Of a stretch of 64,000 bases of DNA, positions 43,357 to 51,259 are shown piece by piece. This stretch comes from Chloroflexota bacterium. GTDB lineage: Bacteria; Chloroflexota; Anaerolineae; UBA2200. A model generated the notes under the pieces. The model saw nothing but the letters and a program-made list of their open reading frames with translations, had not been told where the DNA came from and ran no database searches. Numbering within the stretch: position 1 is the stretch's first letter; every line of letters starts with the position of its first letter. Both the position numbers and the translations under genes were made by a program. The stretch spans positions 1 through 64,000 of the forward strand of contig JAUWJD010000004.1 in assembly GCA_030607875.1 (NCBI GenBank), read 5' to 3'.

Positions 43357-45329
43357 GCGGCATCTGTGGTATCGTCAAGCTAGATGGTGCGCGGGTTGAA
43401 CCGCAGTTGCTGCGCAAAATGGCGGATGGGGCGGCCTATCGTGGACCGGATGGGATCCGGCACTGGGTGCAAGGGCCTGCTGGGTTTGCCCATCTAGCCT
43501 TTCACACCACTCCCGAATCTGCGCGTGAGCGCCAGCCCCTCCTGAGCGATGATGGCCGCTATTGTCTCGTCACGGATGCCCGCATCGACAACCGCGATGA
43601 CCTTATCCCTTTGCTTTATGCCAAGGGTCTTCTGAAATCGAAGTTGCCGACAGACGCGGACATCATCTTCGCTGCGTATAGCCAATGGGGCGAAGATTGC
43701 GCTCAGTATCTCATTGGCGACTATGCCTTTGCGCTATGGAACGCGCCGAACCAGCGGTTGTTCGCGGCCCGCGACGTCATGGGGATCCGACAACTGTACT
43801 ACACTGTACGCGATGGTACCCTGTACTTCGCTACGACTATCGGCAGTCTCATCGCCGCCCTTCCCAGCCGGCCCGCACTGAACGGACCGTTCGTAGAGGA
43901 CTTTTTGCGTTGTCGGTGGAACAGATGGGTACACGAGACGGTGTATGCGGGCATCTACCGTTTGCCGCCTGCACATTCCCTGGTGAGCACTGAGAAGGAA
44001 GTGCGGCTGCGGCAGTACTACACGCTGGGGTCTCGGCCCCCGCCCGCGTATCAGACGGACGAAGAGTGGATCCTGGCCTTTCGCGAGCTATTGAACAAGG
44101 TCCTGGTAGCACAGTTGCGCAGCCAGACTCCGGTCGGTATCCTGGTCAGCGGCGGCCTGGATTCGTCCGCAGTTGCCAGCGTCGCTCATGATATCAGCCA
44201 ACGGCGCGAAGTACCAATGATCAAACTCATCACCTGTCTGTTTGACCATACACCAAGCGCCGATGAACGGGAGTTCTTCCACGAGGTGGAAGCTTACTGT
44301 CCCGACTTTGAATCCCACACCTTTCTGGGTGACGAGCTGTGGGGTTTTCGCGATGTCGGTGCGGAAAGCGGTTATCCCCTGGACGAGCCGGACATTTATG
44401 TACTGCGAGCGCAAACAATGGCGCTCTTTGGCGCAGTTGCCAGCAGTGGCTGCCGCGTGGCGTTGAGCGGAGACTGGGCCAATGGCACCTTGGGCGACGC
44501 GGTTTATGCCACCCCCCGTGCACTGAGAGCAGTTGATCTGAGGACACTGCCATCTGAGATCAAACACTTTAAGAGATTCAGCAAGGAAAGCTGGGTCAGG
44601 CTGTTGTTGAGAGCCTACGCGCCGGAGACTCTGCTGCGCCTGTACCGCAAAGTCATCGATCCCAAGCGCGGGTTATTCGGTCCTTCGCCTACGCCCTGGG
44701 TCCGGCCGTTGGATGATAGTCTCAACCAACGGCAGACAGGTGCCAGGAGTACCAGGCTTCACCGCCCGGATGGACTATCGATTTCCGGAGAGGCCATCCT
44801 GCAGTGGTCAACGCGCGCCTATGACTTTGCCCGGGTGAGTGCGGTAGATGTGAGCACCGCGTTCGCGGGCATTGAGTGGCGGCTGCCGTACCTCGATCGC
44901 CGCATTGTGGAGTTCGCCTTGCGCATGCCGCAGCACATGGCCTGCTCCAATGGCATGAACCGAGTTATTCTACGGCAGAGCATGCGCGGTTCGCTCCCCG
45001 AAAGCGTGCGTTTGCGCATGGATAAGCCCGGCTTGGTGGAACTCGTCTACCGTGGTTTTGAACGTGAGAGAAATCGTGTAGAATGTCTACTAAATGAGCC
45101 GCGTCTCGCAACGTTGGGTTTTATTGATGGTGCGACGCTCCGTGACGAGGTTCACAGGCTGTGGCCAGAAGGAGACAGCAACGATTATCGATTTCGACAT
45201 TGCCTTCCCAGCCTGCTTATGGAGGCCTGGTTGCGCCATGCTTTCCCAACGGTAGATGACATTACTGTTGGCTGTAACGGGTACAATGGCGTTGCGAACC
45301 AGCTATGGAACGAAGGAGGGACATCATGA
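43353..45329 (+). CDS. Lasso peptide cyclase C (asparagine-synthase-like)
   Basis: 658 residues from ATG 43353. Residues 1-210 are the glutaminase-like domain; its start is MSGICGIVKLDG, where Cys sits at position 5, so the Ntn nucleophile is not free and the domain is likely inactive. The synthetase domain has the ATP pyrophosphatase motif GILVSGGLDSSAVAS near residue 264 and the closing region PYLDRRIVEFALRMPQHM. In lasso maturation this enzyme adenylates an acidic side chain and closes the macrolactam with the new N-terminus. It overlaps the precursor gene by ATGA. Confidence 0.93.
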   Translation: MSGICGIVKLDGARVEPQLLRKMADGAAYRGPDGIRHWVQGPAGFAHLAFHTTPESARERQPLLSDDGRYCLVTDARIDNRDDLIPLLYAKGLLKSKLPTDADIIFAAYSQWGEDCAQYLIGDYAFALWNAPNQRLFAARDVMGIRQLYYTVRDGTLYFATTIGSLIAALPSRPALNGPFVEDFLRCRWNRWVHETVYAGIYRLPPAHSLVSTEKEVRLRQYYTLGSRPPPAYQTDEEWILAFRELLNKVLVAQLRSQTPVGILVSGGLDSSAVASVAHDISQRREVPMIKLITCLFDHTPSADEREFFHEVEAYCPDFESHTFLGDELWGFRDVGAESGYPLDEPDIYVLRAQTMALFGAVASSGCRVALSGDWANGTLGDAVYATPRALRAVDLRTLPSEIKHFKRFSKESWVRLLLRAYAPETLLRLYRKVIDPKRGLFGPSPTPWVRPLDDSLNQRQTGARSTRLHRPDGLSISGEAILQWSTRAYDFARVSAVDVSTAFAGIEWRLPYLDRRIVEFALRMPQHMACSNGMNRVILRQSMRGSLPESVRLRMDKPGLVELVYRGFERERNRVECLLNEPRLATLGFIDGATLRDEVHRLWPEGDSNDYRFRHCLPSLLMEAWLRHAFPTVDDITVGCNGYNGVANQLWNEGGTS

Positions 45330-45502
45330 GAGAGCCAGAGCGTCCGCTGGACCAAGAGACTGGGCAAGAACCTGAGCCAAAGTCAAGACTGCCGTATGCG
45401 CCGCCGAAGCTTCACGAATACGGACAGCTCTCAGAGTTGGTTCAGTACGCACCGTCCGAATATCCAAACGAAGCGATTGCCGGGTCTTGGTCTACGTTCT
45501 GA
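45326..45502 (+). CDS. Lasso peptide precursor
   Basis: 58 residues from ATG 45326, six bases after GGAGGG; the track start at 45305 lies inside the cyclase gene. The leader (residues 1-40) is acidic and Pro-rich and ends with the recognition motif YAPPKLHEYGQLSELVQ, matching YxxPxLxxxG, but at the -2 position Val replaces the usual Thr. The predicted core is YAPSEYPNEAIAGSWSTF, 18 residues, with Tyr1 as amine and Glu9 for a nine-residue ring; Glu5 is too close. Its place after the cyclase, rather than before the processing genes, is less common. Confidence 0.88.
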   Translation: MREPERPLDQETGQEPEPKSRLPYAPPKLHEYGQLSELVQYAPSEYPNEAIAGSWSTF

Positions 45503-45524
45503 CATACCTCTTGTCTGTGCGTAG

Positions 45525-46508
45525 ATGAAATCGGAGTCTCTGCGGCGCGAGCCAGCACAGAACATCGTAGGCCTGAGTGCCTGTGTTCAGGACTGCAGCC
45601 TGCAATTGACATACCGGCAGACCGAGAGTGCGGTGAAGCGACTGGCAGCCCGGTTCATCGCGGCCTTTGGTCGCAGTGAGCTGGGGGGGTTTTGCTACAT
45701 GGCGATTCCTCGAGGCGGCCTATTCGTTTTAGGTATGCTGTCATACGTGCTCGACCTGAGTCGTGAAAGCTTGCTGCCACCGCCTCCCGATCTCCCCCTG
45801 GTGGTGGTTGACGACTGTTGCTTCTCCGGAGCGCGTTTCCACCACGTGCTGCAACTGGTTGAGAACGAGCAGGTCATCTTCGCTCATCTCTATTCTCATC
45901 CCGATTTGCGCGCGGCCATCGAGCATCAGGAGCCCCGAGTGGTTGCCTGCCTGGCAGCGCACGACCTGCGTGACCTGGCTCGGGAACGCTACCCCAATGA
46001 AGAAGAGTACCGTGCCTGGCAGGAGCGCTGGCGCCAGCGGCTGCCAGGTTCACGCTATTGGATTGGCCTGCCGGAGCTCGTTATCTTCCCGTGGAACGAG
46101 CCGGACCGTCCTGTCTGGAACCCACTCACAGAGGAGTTGGAAGACAACTGGCGGTTGACGGCGCCGGACCGCTGTCTCAAGAACTGGGCTCGCCTGGGGG
46201 CACCACCAAGCACAGAAGCGCAGCCAACCCTGCGCAGCCCAGATGCAGTTGCCTTCAGTGTGGGTAACGGCAAGGTCATCCTCTGTGACCTGCAAACCGA
46301 ACAAGTATACGGCCTGGAGGACGTTGCCGCCGACATGTGGCGCGCCCTGACTGCGTATGGCGACCTGGATGTGGCTGCCGAATACTTGCTGAGCCAGTAC
46401 GAGGTGGACCAGACCAGACTGCGCAAGGATTTGAGAGCATTTGCGGACCATTTGCTGGCCAAGGGACTGTTAGAGCGAGTGCATGAGCCAGGCAACAGCA
46501 AGCCCTAA
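45525..46508 (+). CDS. Phosphoribosyltransferase-PqqD fusion protein in lasso cluster
   Basis: 327 residues. Residues 30-195 form a type I phosphoribosyltransferase domain: YMAIPRGGLFVLGML near 58, the PRPP loop LPLVVVDDCCFSGARFHHVL near 90-109, and a COG2236-like VIFPWNEPD near 187. Residues 240-320 are a PqqD/RRE domain, AVAFSVGNGKVILCDLQTEQVYGLEDVAADMW. It would bind the precursor leader through the RRE and use PRPP on the peptide, or sense a purine-like ligand. I do not know this fusion as a lasso tailoring enzyme. It lies 22 bases after the precursor and overlaps the kinase gene by 26 bases. Confidence 0.85.
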   Translation: MKSESLRREPAQNIVGLSACVQDCSLQLTYRQTESAVKRLAARFIAAFGRSELGGFCYMAIPRGGLFVLGMLSYVLDLSRESLLPPPPDLPLVVVDDCCFSGARFHHVLQLVENEQVIFAHLYSHPDLRAAIEHQEPRVVACLAAHDLRDLARERYPNEEEYRAWQERWRQRLPGSRYWIGLPELVIFPWNEPDRPVWNPLTEELEDNWRLTAPDRCLKNWARLGAPPSTEAQPTLRSPDAVAFSVGNGKVILCDLQTEQVYGLEDVAADMWRALTAYGDLDVAAEYLLSQYEVDQTRLRKDLRAFADHLLAKGLLERVHEPGNSKP

Positions 46509-47502
46509 GCCAGAGAATGGCACGTTTCCACCTGCCTCGGCGACCTACCGTATCTTCGGTCTCACCCTGGCTAGCGACTTCCCCTTCGCCAACCGGCTTG
46601 CACCAGGTCTCGGTGTCCCCGACCTGACCTTCACCTGCGTCACCGCAGCCCCACTCCCCAGCAGCTGGGAGCAGGCCACGCCCGCCTACACGAGTTCCTA
46701 CCGTACTGACGACGGCGAGAGCATCTTCTACCTCTACCAGTTGGACGCCTGCGACGTGCTGCGCTTCACCCGCGTTGCTGACTTCTACCTCTGGCCTGAC
46801 CGCATTATCTGCCACCTGCTGGATCCCGACTACGAGTATCTCGTGGAGATCCGCTTGCTCGGGCCGGTGCTCTCCTTCTGGCTGGAGCGCCAAGGGGTCC
46901 CTGCTCTCCACGCCTCGGCCGTTGTGGTGGAGGATCGCGCCGCAGCATTCCTTTCCAGCAACAGCGGTGGTAAGAGCGTGCTGGCGGCCATGTTGATGCA
47001 GGCTGGCTACCCACTGCTCACCGATGACATCCTCCCCGTGGAGCAGAGCCACGGCGCGTTCCTCGGCCGACCTGGCTATCCCCAGATGCGCCTCTGGCCC
47101 GACGAAGCCCATTACTTCCTGGGCCGCTACCAGGATCTGGAGCTCGTACATCCCTCGTACTCCAAGCGTCGCGTCCCTGTGGGCCCTCCCGCCTTTGGCA
47201 CCTTCTGCCCTGAATCGAAGCCCCTGGCTTGCCTATACCTGCCGCAGAGGCGTAGTGCGGCAGAGGGGGATACGGAGATCGAGATCACGCCCGTCTCACG
47301 CCGGGATGCGCTGATCGAACTGGTCCGCCACTCCTTTGCGGCATCGATCGTGGAGCAGTTGGGACTACAACAGCAGCGCCTGGATCTATTCGCCCAGATG
47401 GTGCGGCTGGTCCCCGTGCGCCGGCTCGTCTACCCTTCCGGTTTCGAACACCTGGCCCTCGTGCGGGAGGCGATACTCCAGGATTTGGAGACGCTGTCCT
47501 AG
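46483..47502 (+). CDS. HPr-kinase-like lasso tailoring kinase
   Basis: 339 residues. HprK-related fold: the region VPALHASAVVVEDRAAAFLSSNSGGKSVLAAMLMQAGYPLLTDDILPVE holds the P-loop SSNSGGKS (residue about 165) and the acidic pair of the second motif. N-terminal 140 residues are beta-rich and would face the peptide. Kinases of this group phosphorylate the C-terminal Ser of lasso precursors (paeninodin type). Here the core ends SWSTF, so Ser16 or Thr17 are candidates rather than a terminal Ser. This placement is inference. Confidence 0.82.
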   Translation: MSQATASPKPENGTFPPASATYRIFGLTLASDFPFANRLAPGLGVPDLTFTCVTAAPLPSSWEQATPAYTSSYRTDDGESIFYLYQLDACDVLRFTRVADFYLWPDRIICHLLDPDYEYLVEIRLLGPVLSFWLERQGVPALHASAVVVEDRAAAFLSSNSGGKSVLAAMLMQAGYPLLTDDILPVEQSHGAFLGRPGYPQMRLWPDEAHYFLGRYQDLELVHPSYSKRRVPVGPPAFGTFCPESKPLACLYLPQRRSAAEGDTEIEITPVSRRDALIELVRHSFAASIVEQLGLQQQRLDLFAQMVRLVPVRRLVYPSGFEHLALVREAILQDLETLS

Positions 47503-47542
47503 CCACACACAGCGCTACGCCGGGTCAGTAGCACACCACTCA

Positions 47543-49426
47543 CTAGCCGCCCCGCCCCACTCTGGGCAGGAACTGTTCCAGTAGCAGCGGCGGGCCCAGG
47601 TGATACTCGGGCGCATCCCACTGCCGCCCGGCGCACCAACCTCCGAAAGAGTCCCCCAGGTCAACCCAAGGTTCCAACCGTCCTTCCACAACACTCACGG
47701 CCCCGCCCTCAATCTGTAACTTCACCACCTCGATCTGAAGGGGTCCCGCCGCAGTGCCAACCCTGCTTGTGTCCGTCAAGGTGACAGTCACCGTCTGAGC
47801 CAGCGGCTGACGCTGGAGTGGCATGGACCAGGTCCGCTCCGCTGCGCTCAGGCTAGCCATCGTTGTGGTGTAGACCCTTTGCTGCGTCTGCACCTGAACT
47901 TGCACATCCACGGGCAAAAGCCCATCGTTGGAAATCGTCAGCGTCAGTGTGTCCGCGCTTGCACCTACTCTGCTCAGCCCCACGTTTGGTGTCGCCGCCA
48001 GGAGGTACAAGCTCCAGTGCAGCCAGCGATGCACCGTCAGTGGAATCTCGTCCGGCGGCGGGTTGAATGCCTCACCGAGACTCAAGCCGACAGTGTAGGT
48101 ATTCGTCATCGTGATGCGCTGCGTAAACGACAGCGAGCTGGCGCCGTACACCTCGGGTGTCCAGGCCAGAATCCCCTGCTCGTACAGCCAGTCCATGACG
48201 TTGCCGGGTCCGGCGTACAGCCCCCGCGCCGTCCAGGTGTGGGGTGCGCCATGGAAGCCGTTCGCCTCGGTAAGCTGGCTGCCCTTGCGTGACAGCATCT
48301 CGTACCAGAACACGTCTGGCAGCTCGGCCTCGGCGGACCAGCCCCAGGGATGCAGCAGCGTATCGGTGCCGGATTGAAAGTCGCAAGCCATCACGATGTT
48401 GGGCCGCGCCAGCACGAAATCCCGGACGGCGCGGGTCTCTGGTTCGGAGAAGGCCACCGGGCCATGGTAAGTGTCCGCCCTGGGATCCTCATTGCCCAGC
48501 TCCCAGTGGCTGTCAAAATTGCGGTTGGGATCCACGCCGCCGGGCGGGTCCTCCCCGGCCAACCCGTCCCCATCGTTGTCTACCTGGACGACCTTTCTAC
48601 GCTCATTATCAAAGATCCCCACAAACGTACGGCTCACCAGGTGAGCTTGCCAGCCTTCGGCGAAGGGGGCATCGGGATGCTCTGCCACCCAGTCGGCATC
48701 GAATTCGTAGTGATACACGTCGTAGGTGCCATAGCCCGCCTCCTCGCGCCCATCCTCGTCGTACAGACCATCTCCATCGTCATCGCTGGCCGTCGGGTTG
48801 GCCGTCTTGCGCTGCCTCTGATCCGCATCCAGGAAGATGTCGTTGCCGTCGGGGTTCACGCAGGGGACGGCGTACACCGTCCGCGTGTCCAGCAGGTGGG
48901 TGATCAGCGGGTCACTGCCGTACTGCGAGGCCAGGTACCATAGGAGGTACAGCACCACCGGGCTGCTCACAGCCTCGCGGGCGTGGATCCCACCCTCTAC
49001 GTACAGCGCCGGCCGGCTGTCTGGCCCGCCCGTTGCCTGGTTGCTGATCCGTACCGCCATGATCGGCCGCTCTTGCCATGACCGGCCGATTTCCCTTGCT
49101 TCCACCAGCCCAGGATAGGCGCTCTGTAGTTGATTCAGGAACGCCACTATCTCCGCGGAGGTCGGGTAGTGGGTGAAATCCACCACGAAGGACGGATCGG
49201 GGAGGGGGATGTCTGCCGACCGGTGGGTGAGCATCGGACGCGAGAGCTGCTGGCCATGCTCACGTCGGTACAGATCATCAAGGCCTTCGATCCAGCGAAA
49301 ACGGTCGATGGGTGCCCGAGGCTGGGCCTGACCACGGGCCGGGCTGAGACAGAGACCCGCGATGATCGCGAGGATCAGAGCGCTCAACAGCAGATAGCGA
49401 TTCCTCAAAAGCTCAAGTGTGGCCAT
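47543..49426 (-). CDS. Secreted M14 zinc carboxypeptidase-like protein
   Basis: 627 residues on the opposite strand. Signal peptide at 1-33 (YLLLSALILAIIAGLCLSPARGQA). M14 core: zinc pair in VEGGIHAREAVSS (HxxE), VPCVNPDG, GVDPNRNFDSHW, and the general base in LAWTPEVYG. The third zinc ligand position, His in known enzymes (IHSYSQLLLYPYG in bovine enzyme), is Gln here: CDFQSGTDTLLHPWG. A Ca-binding-like insert, DDDGDGLYDEDGREE, sits after residue 210, and a beta domain ends the protein. It has its own promoter and is not obviously part of the lasso operon. Confidence 0.88.
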   Translation of the reverse strand: MATLELLRNRYLLLSALILAIIAGLCLSPARGQAQPRAPIDRFRWIEGLDDLYRREHGQQLSRPMLTHRSADIPLPDPSFVVDFTHYPTSAEIVAFLNQLQSAYPGLVEAREIGRSWQERPIMAVRISNQATGGPDSRPALYVEGGIHAREAVSSPVVLYLLWYLASQYGSDPLITHLLDTRTVYAVPCVNPDGNDIFLDADQRQRKTANPTASDDDGDGLYDEDGREEAGYGTYDVYHYEFDADWVAEHPDAPFAEGWQAHLVSRTFVGIFDNERRKVVQVDNDGDGLAGEDPPGGVDPNRNFDSHWELGNEDPRADTYHGPVAFSEPETRAVRDFVLARPNIVMACDFQSGTDTLLHPWGWSAEAELPDVFWYEMLSRKGSQLTEANGFHGAPHTWTARGLYAGPGNVMDWLYEQGILAWTPEVYGASSLSFTQRITMTNTYTVGLSLGEAFNPPPDEIPLTVHRWLHWSLYLLAATPNVGLSRVGASADTLTLTISNDGLLPVDVQVQVQTQQRVYTTTMASLSAAERTWSMPLQRQPLAQTVTVTLTDTSRVGTAAGPLQIEVVKLQIEGGAVSVVEGRLEPWVDLGDSFGGWCAGRQWDAPEYHLGPPLLLEQFLPRVGRGG

Positions 49427-49486
49427 ACCTTCTCTTCGTCTCTACACCATCCTTCGTGCACCCGTACACCGATGAAGCTCGCTCCC

Positions 49487-49515
49487 ATTATACCACCGCA
49501 ACTCCACACGTCAAC
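49487..49515 (-). promoter_or_regulatory. Promoter of the M14 carboxypeptidase
   Basis: On the - strand GTTGAC, 17 bases, TATAAT, 60 bases before the start codon. Confidence 0.7.
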
Positions 49516-49889
49516 ACCTGGTGGCGGAAGGTAGTGTGTCCTTCGTACCGACGTAGCTCGATTGCTGTGTCACTGCGCTCTCTTATGTAGTATAGGGGCT
49601 TGTCCCCGTCCGTGACTTCCATAAAGGGCTATGCTACATACCCTGCTTTGCACCAGAGACCCAAAGACCGCGGACGAGACGGTCTGCCTGCCATCATGTC
49701 TTGTGACAGTAGGCTGCTCGCCACTCGGCAGGTCTTCTCACACCAGGGTGGGCATGGTGTTTCCCATCTGCTCTCGGAACCCGATTTCCTGAGCCAAAGA
49801 CCCACTATCCGGCGGAATGCCCAAAAGTGTGGTACAATAGGACATATCCGTACCGGAGGGATAGGCCGCACGCCAGTGGCGGGCACCCA
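49516..49889 (+). other. Intergenic stretch, no gene seen
   Basis: The ORF at 49600-49893 has no family look and overlaps the next gene. A possible -10 (TACAAT near 49835) lacks a convincing -35 but sits about 50 bases before the next start. Nothing else is recognised. Confidence 0.5.
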
Positions 49890-51131
49890 ATGAACCGGCC
49901 CAGCCCTCGGCAAGGTCAGCCAAGGAGAATCTTGTCCAAACCATACAAATCCCCGACAGCAGGCACTCGTCCCGAAACCGATCTGCTTCTCTGCTGTGCC
50001 CAGGTCTGCGCGGATTCTGAAAGGGCCGAGCGCATCAGGGCGCTGCTCCGAGAAGACCTGGACTGGGAATACCTGCTTCAGACAGCGCAGCAGCACGCTA
50101 CGATGCCAATCCTGTATCAAAGCCTGACCACTGCTTGTCCGCAAGCCGTTCCCAAAGCTGTCTTGGATCAGCTCCGGGAGCATTTCTACAGCAACACACG
50201 GCGCAACTTTGCCCTCACCGGAGAACTGCTCAAATGTCTGAATCTGCTTGAGGCCCACGGCATCCCCGCCGTGCCGTACCGGGGGCCTGTGCTGGCAGCT
50301 TCCGTCTACGGCGACTTTAACCTGCGTCAGTTCGGTGATCTGGACATCCTGGTGCACAAGAAGGACGTCATGCGGGCCCAAGACCTGCTTATATCCCAGG
50401 GTTACCGGCCCGAATTCCAACTCAACCGCGCACAGGAGGCAGCCTACCTTCGGGCCCAGTCCGAGCACAAAGTTGTGCTCGATGAGGGCCCGGTTATCGT
50501 GGAGATCCACTGGCGACTCACAGAGGGATACTTCTCCTTCCCGCTCGACCCAGAGCAACTGTGGGAGCGCCTGGAGCCGGTATCGCTTGCTGGCAAAGAA
50601 GTGCAGACCTTCTCGCCCGAGGACTTGCTCCTGATCCTGTGCGTGCACGGCACCAAACACCTGTGGGAGCGGCTGGGGTGGATCTGTGACGTGGCCAAGC
50701 TGGTGTGCGCTCATGAAGCGATGAACTGGCAATGGGTTATGGAGCAGGCCTGCGCACTGGGCAGTGCACGGATGCTCTTCCTCGGCCTTTTCCTGGCCAA
50801 CGATCTCCTGGGTGCAGCCCTTCCGGCAGAGGTATTGCAAAGGGCGCAGGCCGACCCAATGGTTGTTTCGCTCGCCCGGCAGGTGCGACAATGGCTCTTT
50901 CTTGATCCCAGCGAGCGGCCTGGAAGCCTGGAAAGCTGCCTCTTCCACCTCAGAGCGAGAGAACGAACGCAGGACAGAGTACGATACTGCGTCCGCCTGG
51001 CTGTGACGACAACGCCTGGAGACTGGGCCCTCGTGCGGCTGCCGTCATCTCTGTTCCCTCTCTACTACGTGCTGCGGCCGATCCGGCTGGCGGGGAAGTA
51101 TGGACTGGAACTATTGAAGCGCTTACTCTGA
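49890..51131 (+). CDS. PF14907-type nucleotidyltransferase, likely lasso-cluster associated
   Basis: 413 residues from ATG 49890; ATG 49827 is an alternative. Nucleotidyltransferase pattern: GIPAVPYRGPVLAASVYGDFNLRQFGDLDILVHKKDVMRA, with the GxxxAxxxY...RxxxDxDxLV metal-binding layout of the NTP_transf_5 family, then VIVEIHWRLT and FSPEDLLLILCVHGTKHLWERLGWICDVAKL. This family often lies in lasso and other RiPP clusters (pseudomycoidin type). It is separated from the kinase by a divergent gene, so membership is inference. It could modify the phosphorylated peptide. Confidence 0.85.
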   Translation: MNRPSPRQGQPRRILSKPYKSPTAGTRPETDLLLCCAQVCADSERAERIRALLREDLDWEYLLQTAQQHATMPILYQSLTTACPQAVPKAVLDQLREHFYSNTRRNFALTGELLKCLNLLEAHGIPAVPYRGPVLAASVYGDFNLRQFGDLDILVHKKDVMRAQDLLISQGYRPEFQLNRAQEAAYLRAQSEHKVVLDEGPVIVEIHWRLTEGYFSFPLDPEQLWERLEPVSLAGKEVQTFSPEDLLLILCVHGTKHLWERLGWICDVAKLVCAHEAMNWQWVMEQACALGSARMLFLGLFLANDLLGAALPAEVLQRAQADPMVVSLARQVRQWLFLDPSERPGSLESCLFHLRARERTQDRVRYCVRLAVTTTPGDWALVRLPSSLFPLYYVLRPIRLAGKYGLELLKRLL

Positions 51132-51184
51132 TCAGAGGAATGCAGACCACGCCCCCCTGCCCGTGCGCAGCCGTCCGATAAACA

Positions 51185-51212
51185 AAAGCCCGCGGATTGC
51201 TCCGCGGGCTTT
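51185..51212 (+). terminator. Terminator hairpin between convergent genes
   Basis: AAAGCCCGCGGA, loop TTGC, TCCGCGGGCTTT: 12-bp stem with A and T flanks, usable in both directions between the + gene ending at 51131 and the - gene ending at 51257. Confidence 0.85.
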
Positions 51213-51233
51213 GTGATCCGGGCAGGCCTCTTG

Positions 51234-51259
51234 TAGAGACGTAGCATACTACGTCTCTA
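51234..51259 (-). repeat. TAGAGACGTAG inverted repeat overlapping a stop codon
   Basis: TAGAGACGTAG, loop CATA, CTACGTCTCTA: 11-bp perfect stem. Its outer edge contains the TAG stop of the gene at 51257. Confidence 0.8.

Noticed and set aside
45305-45325. Upstream ATG of the lasso precursor (MERRRDI)
   Set aside because: The ribosome site GGAGGG lies after it and fits the ATG at 45326, which also forms the ATGA overlap with the cyclase.
47543-49426. M14 carboxypeptidase as lasso maturation enzyme
   Set aside because: It has a signal peptide, its own promoter on the other strand and a changed zinc ligand; B2 already supplies leader cleavage.
49600-49893. 97-codon ORF before the nucleotidyltransferase
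   Set aside because: No motif or ribosome site, and it overlaps the real start region.
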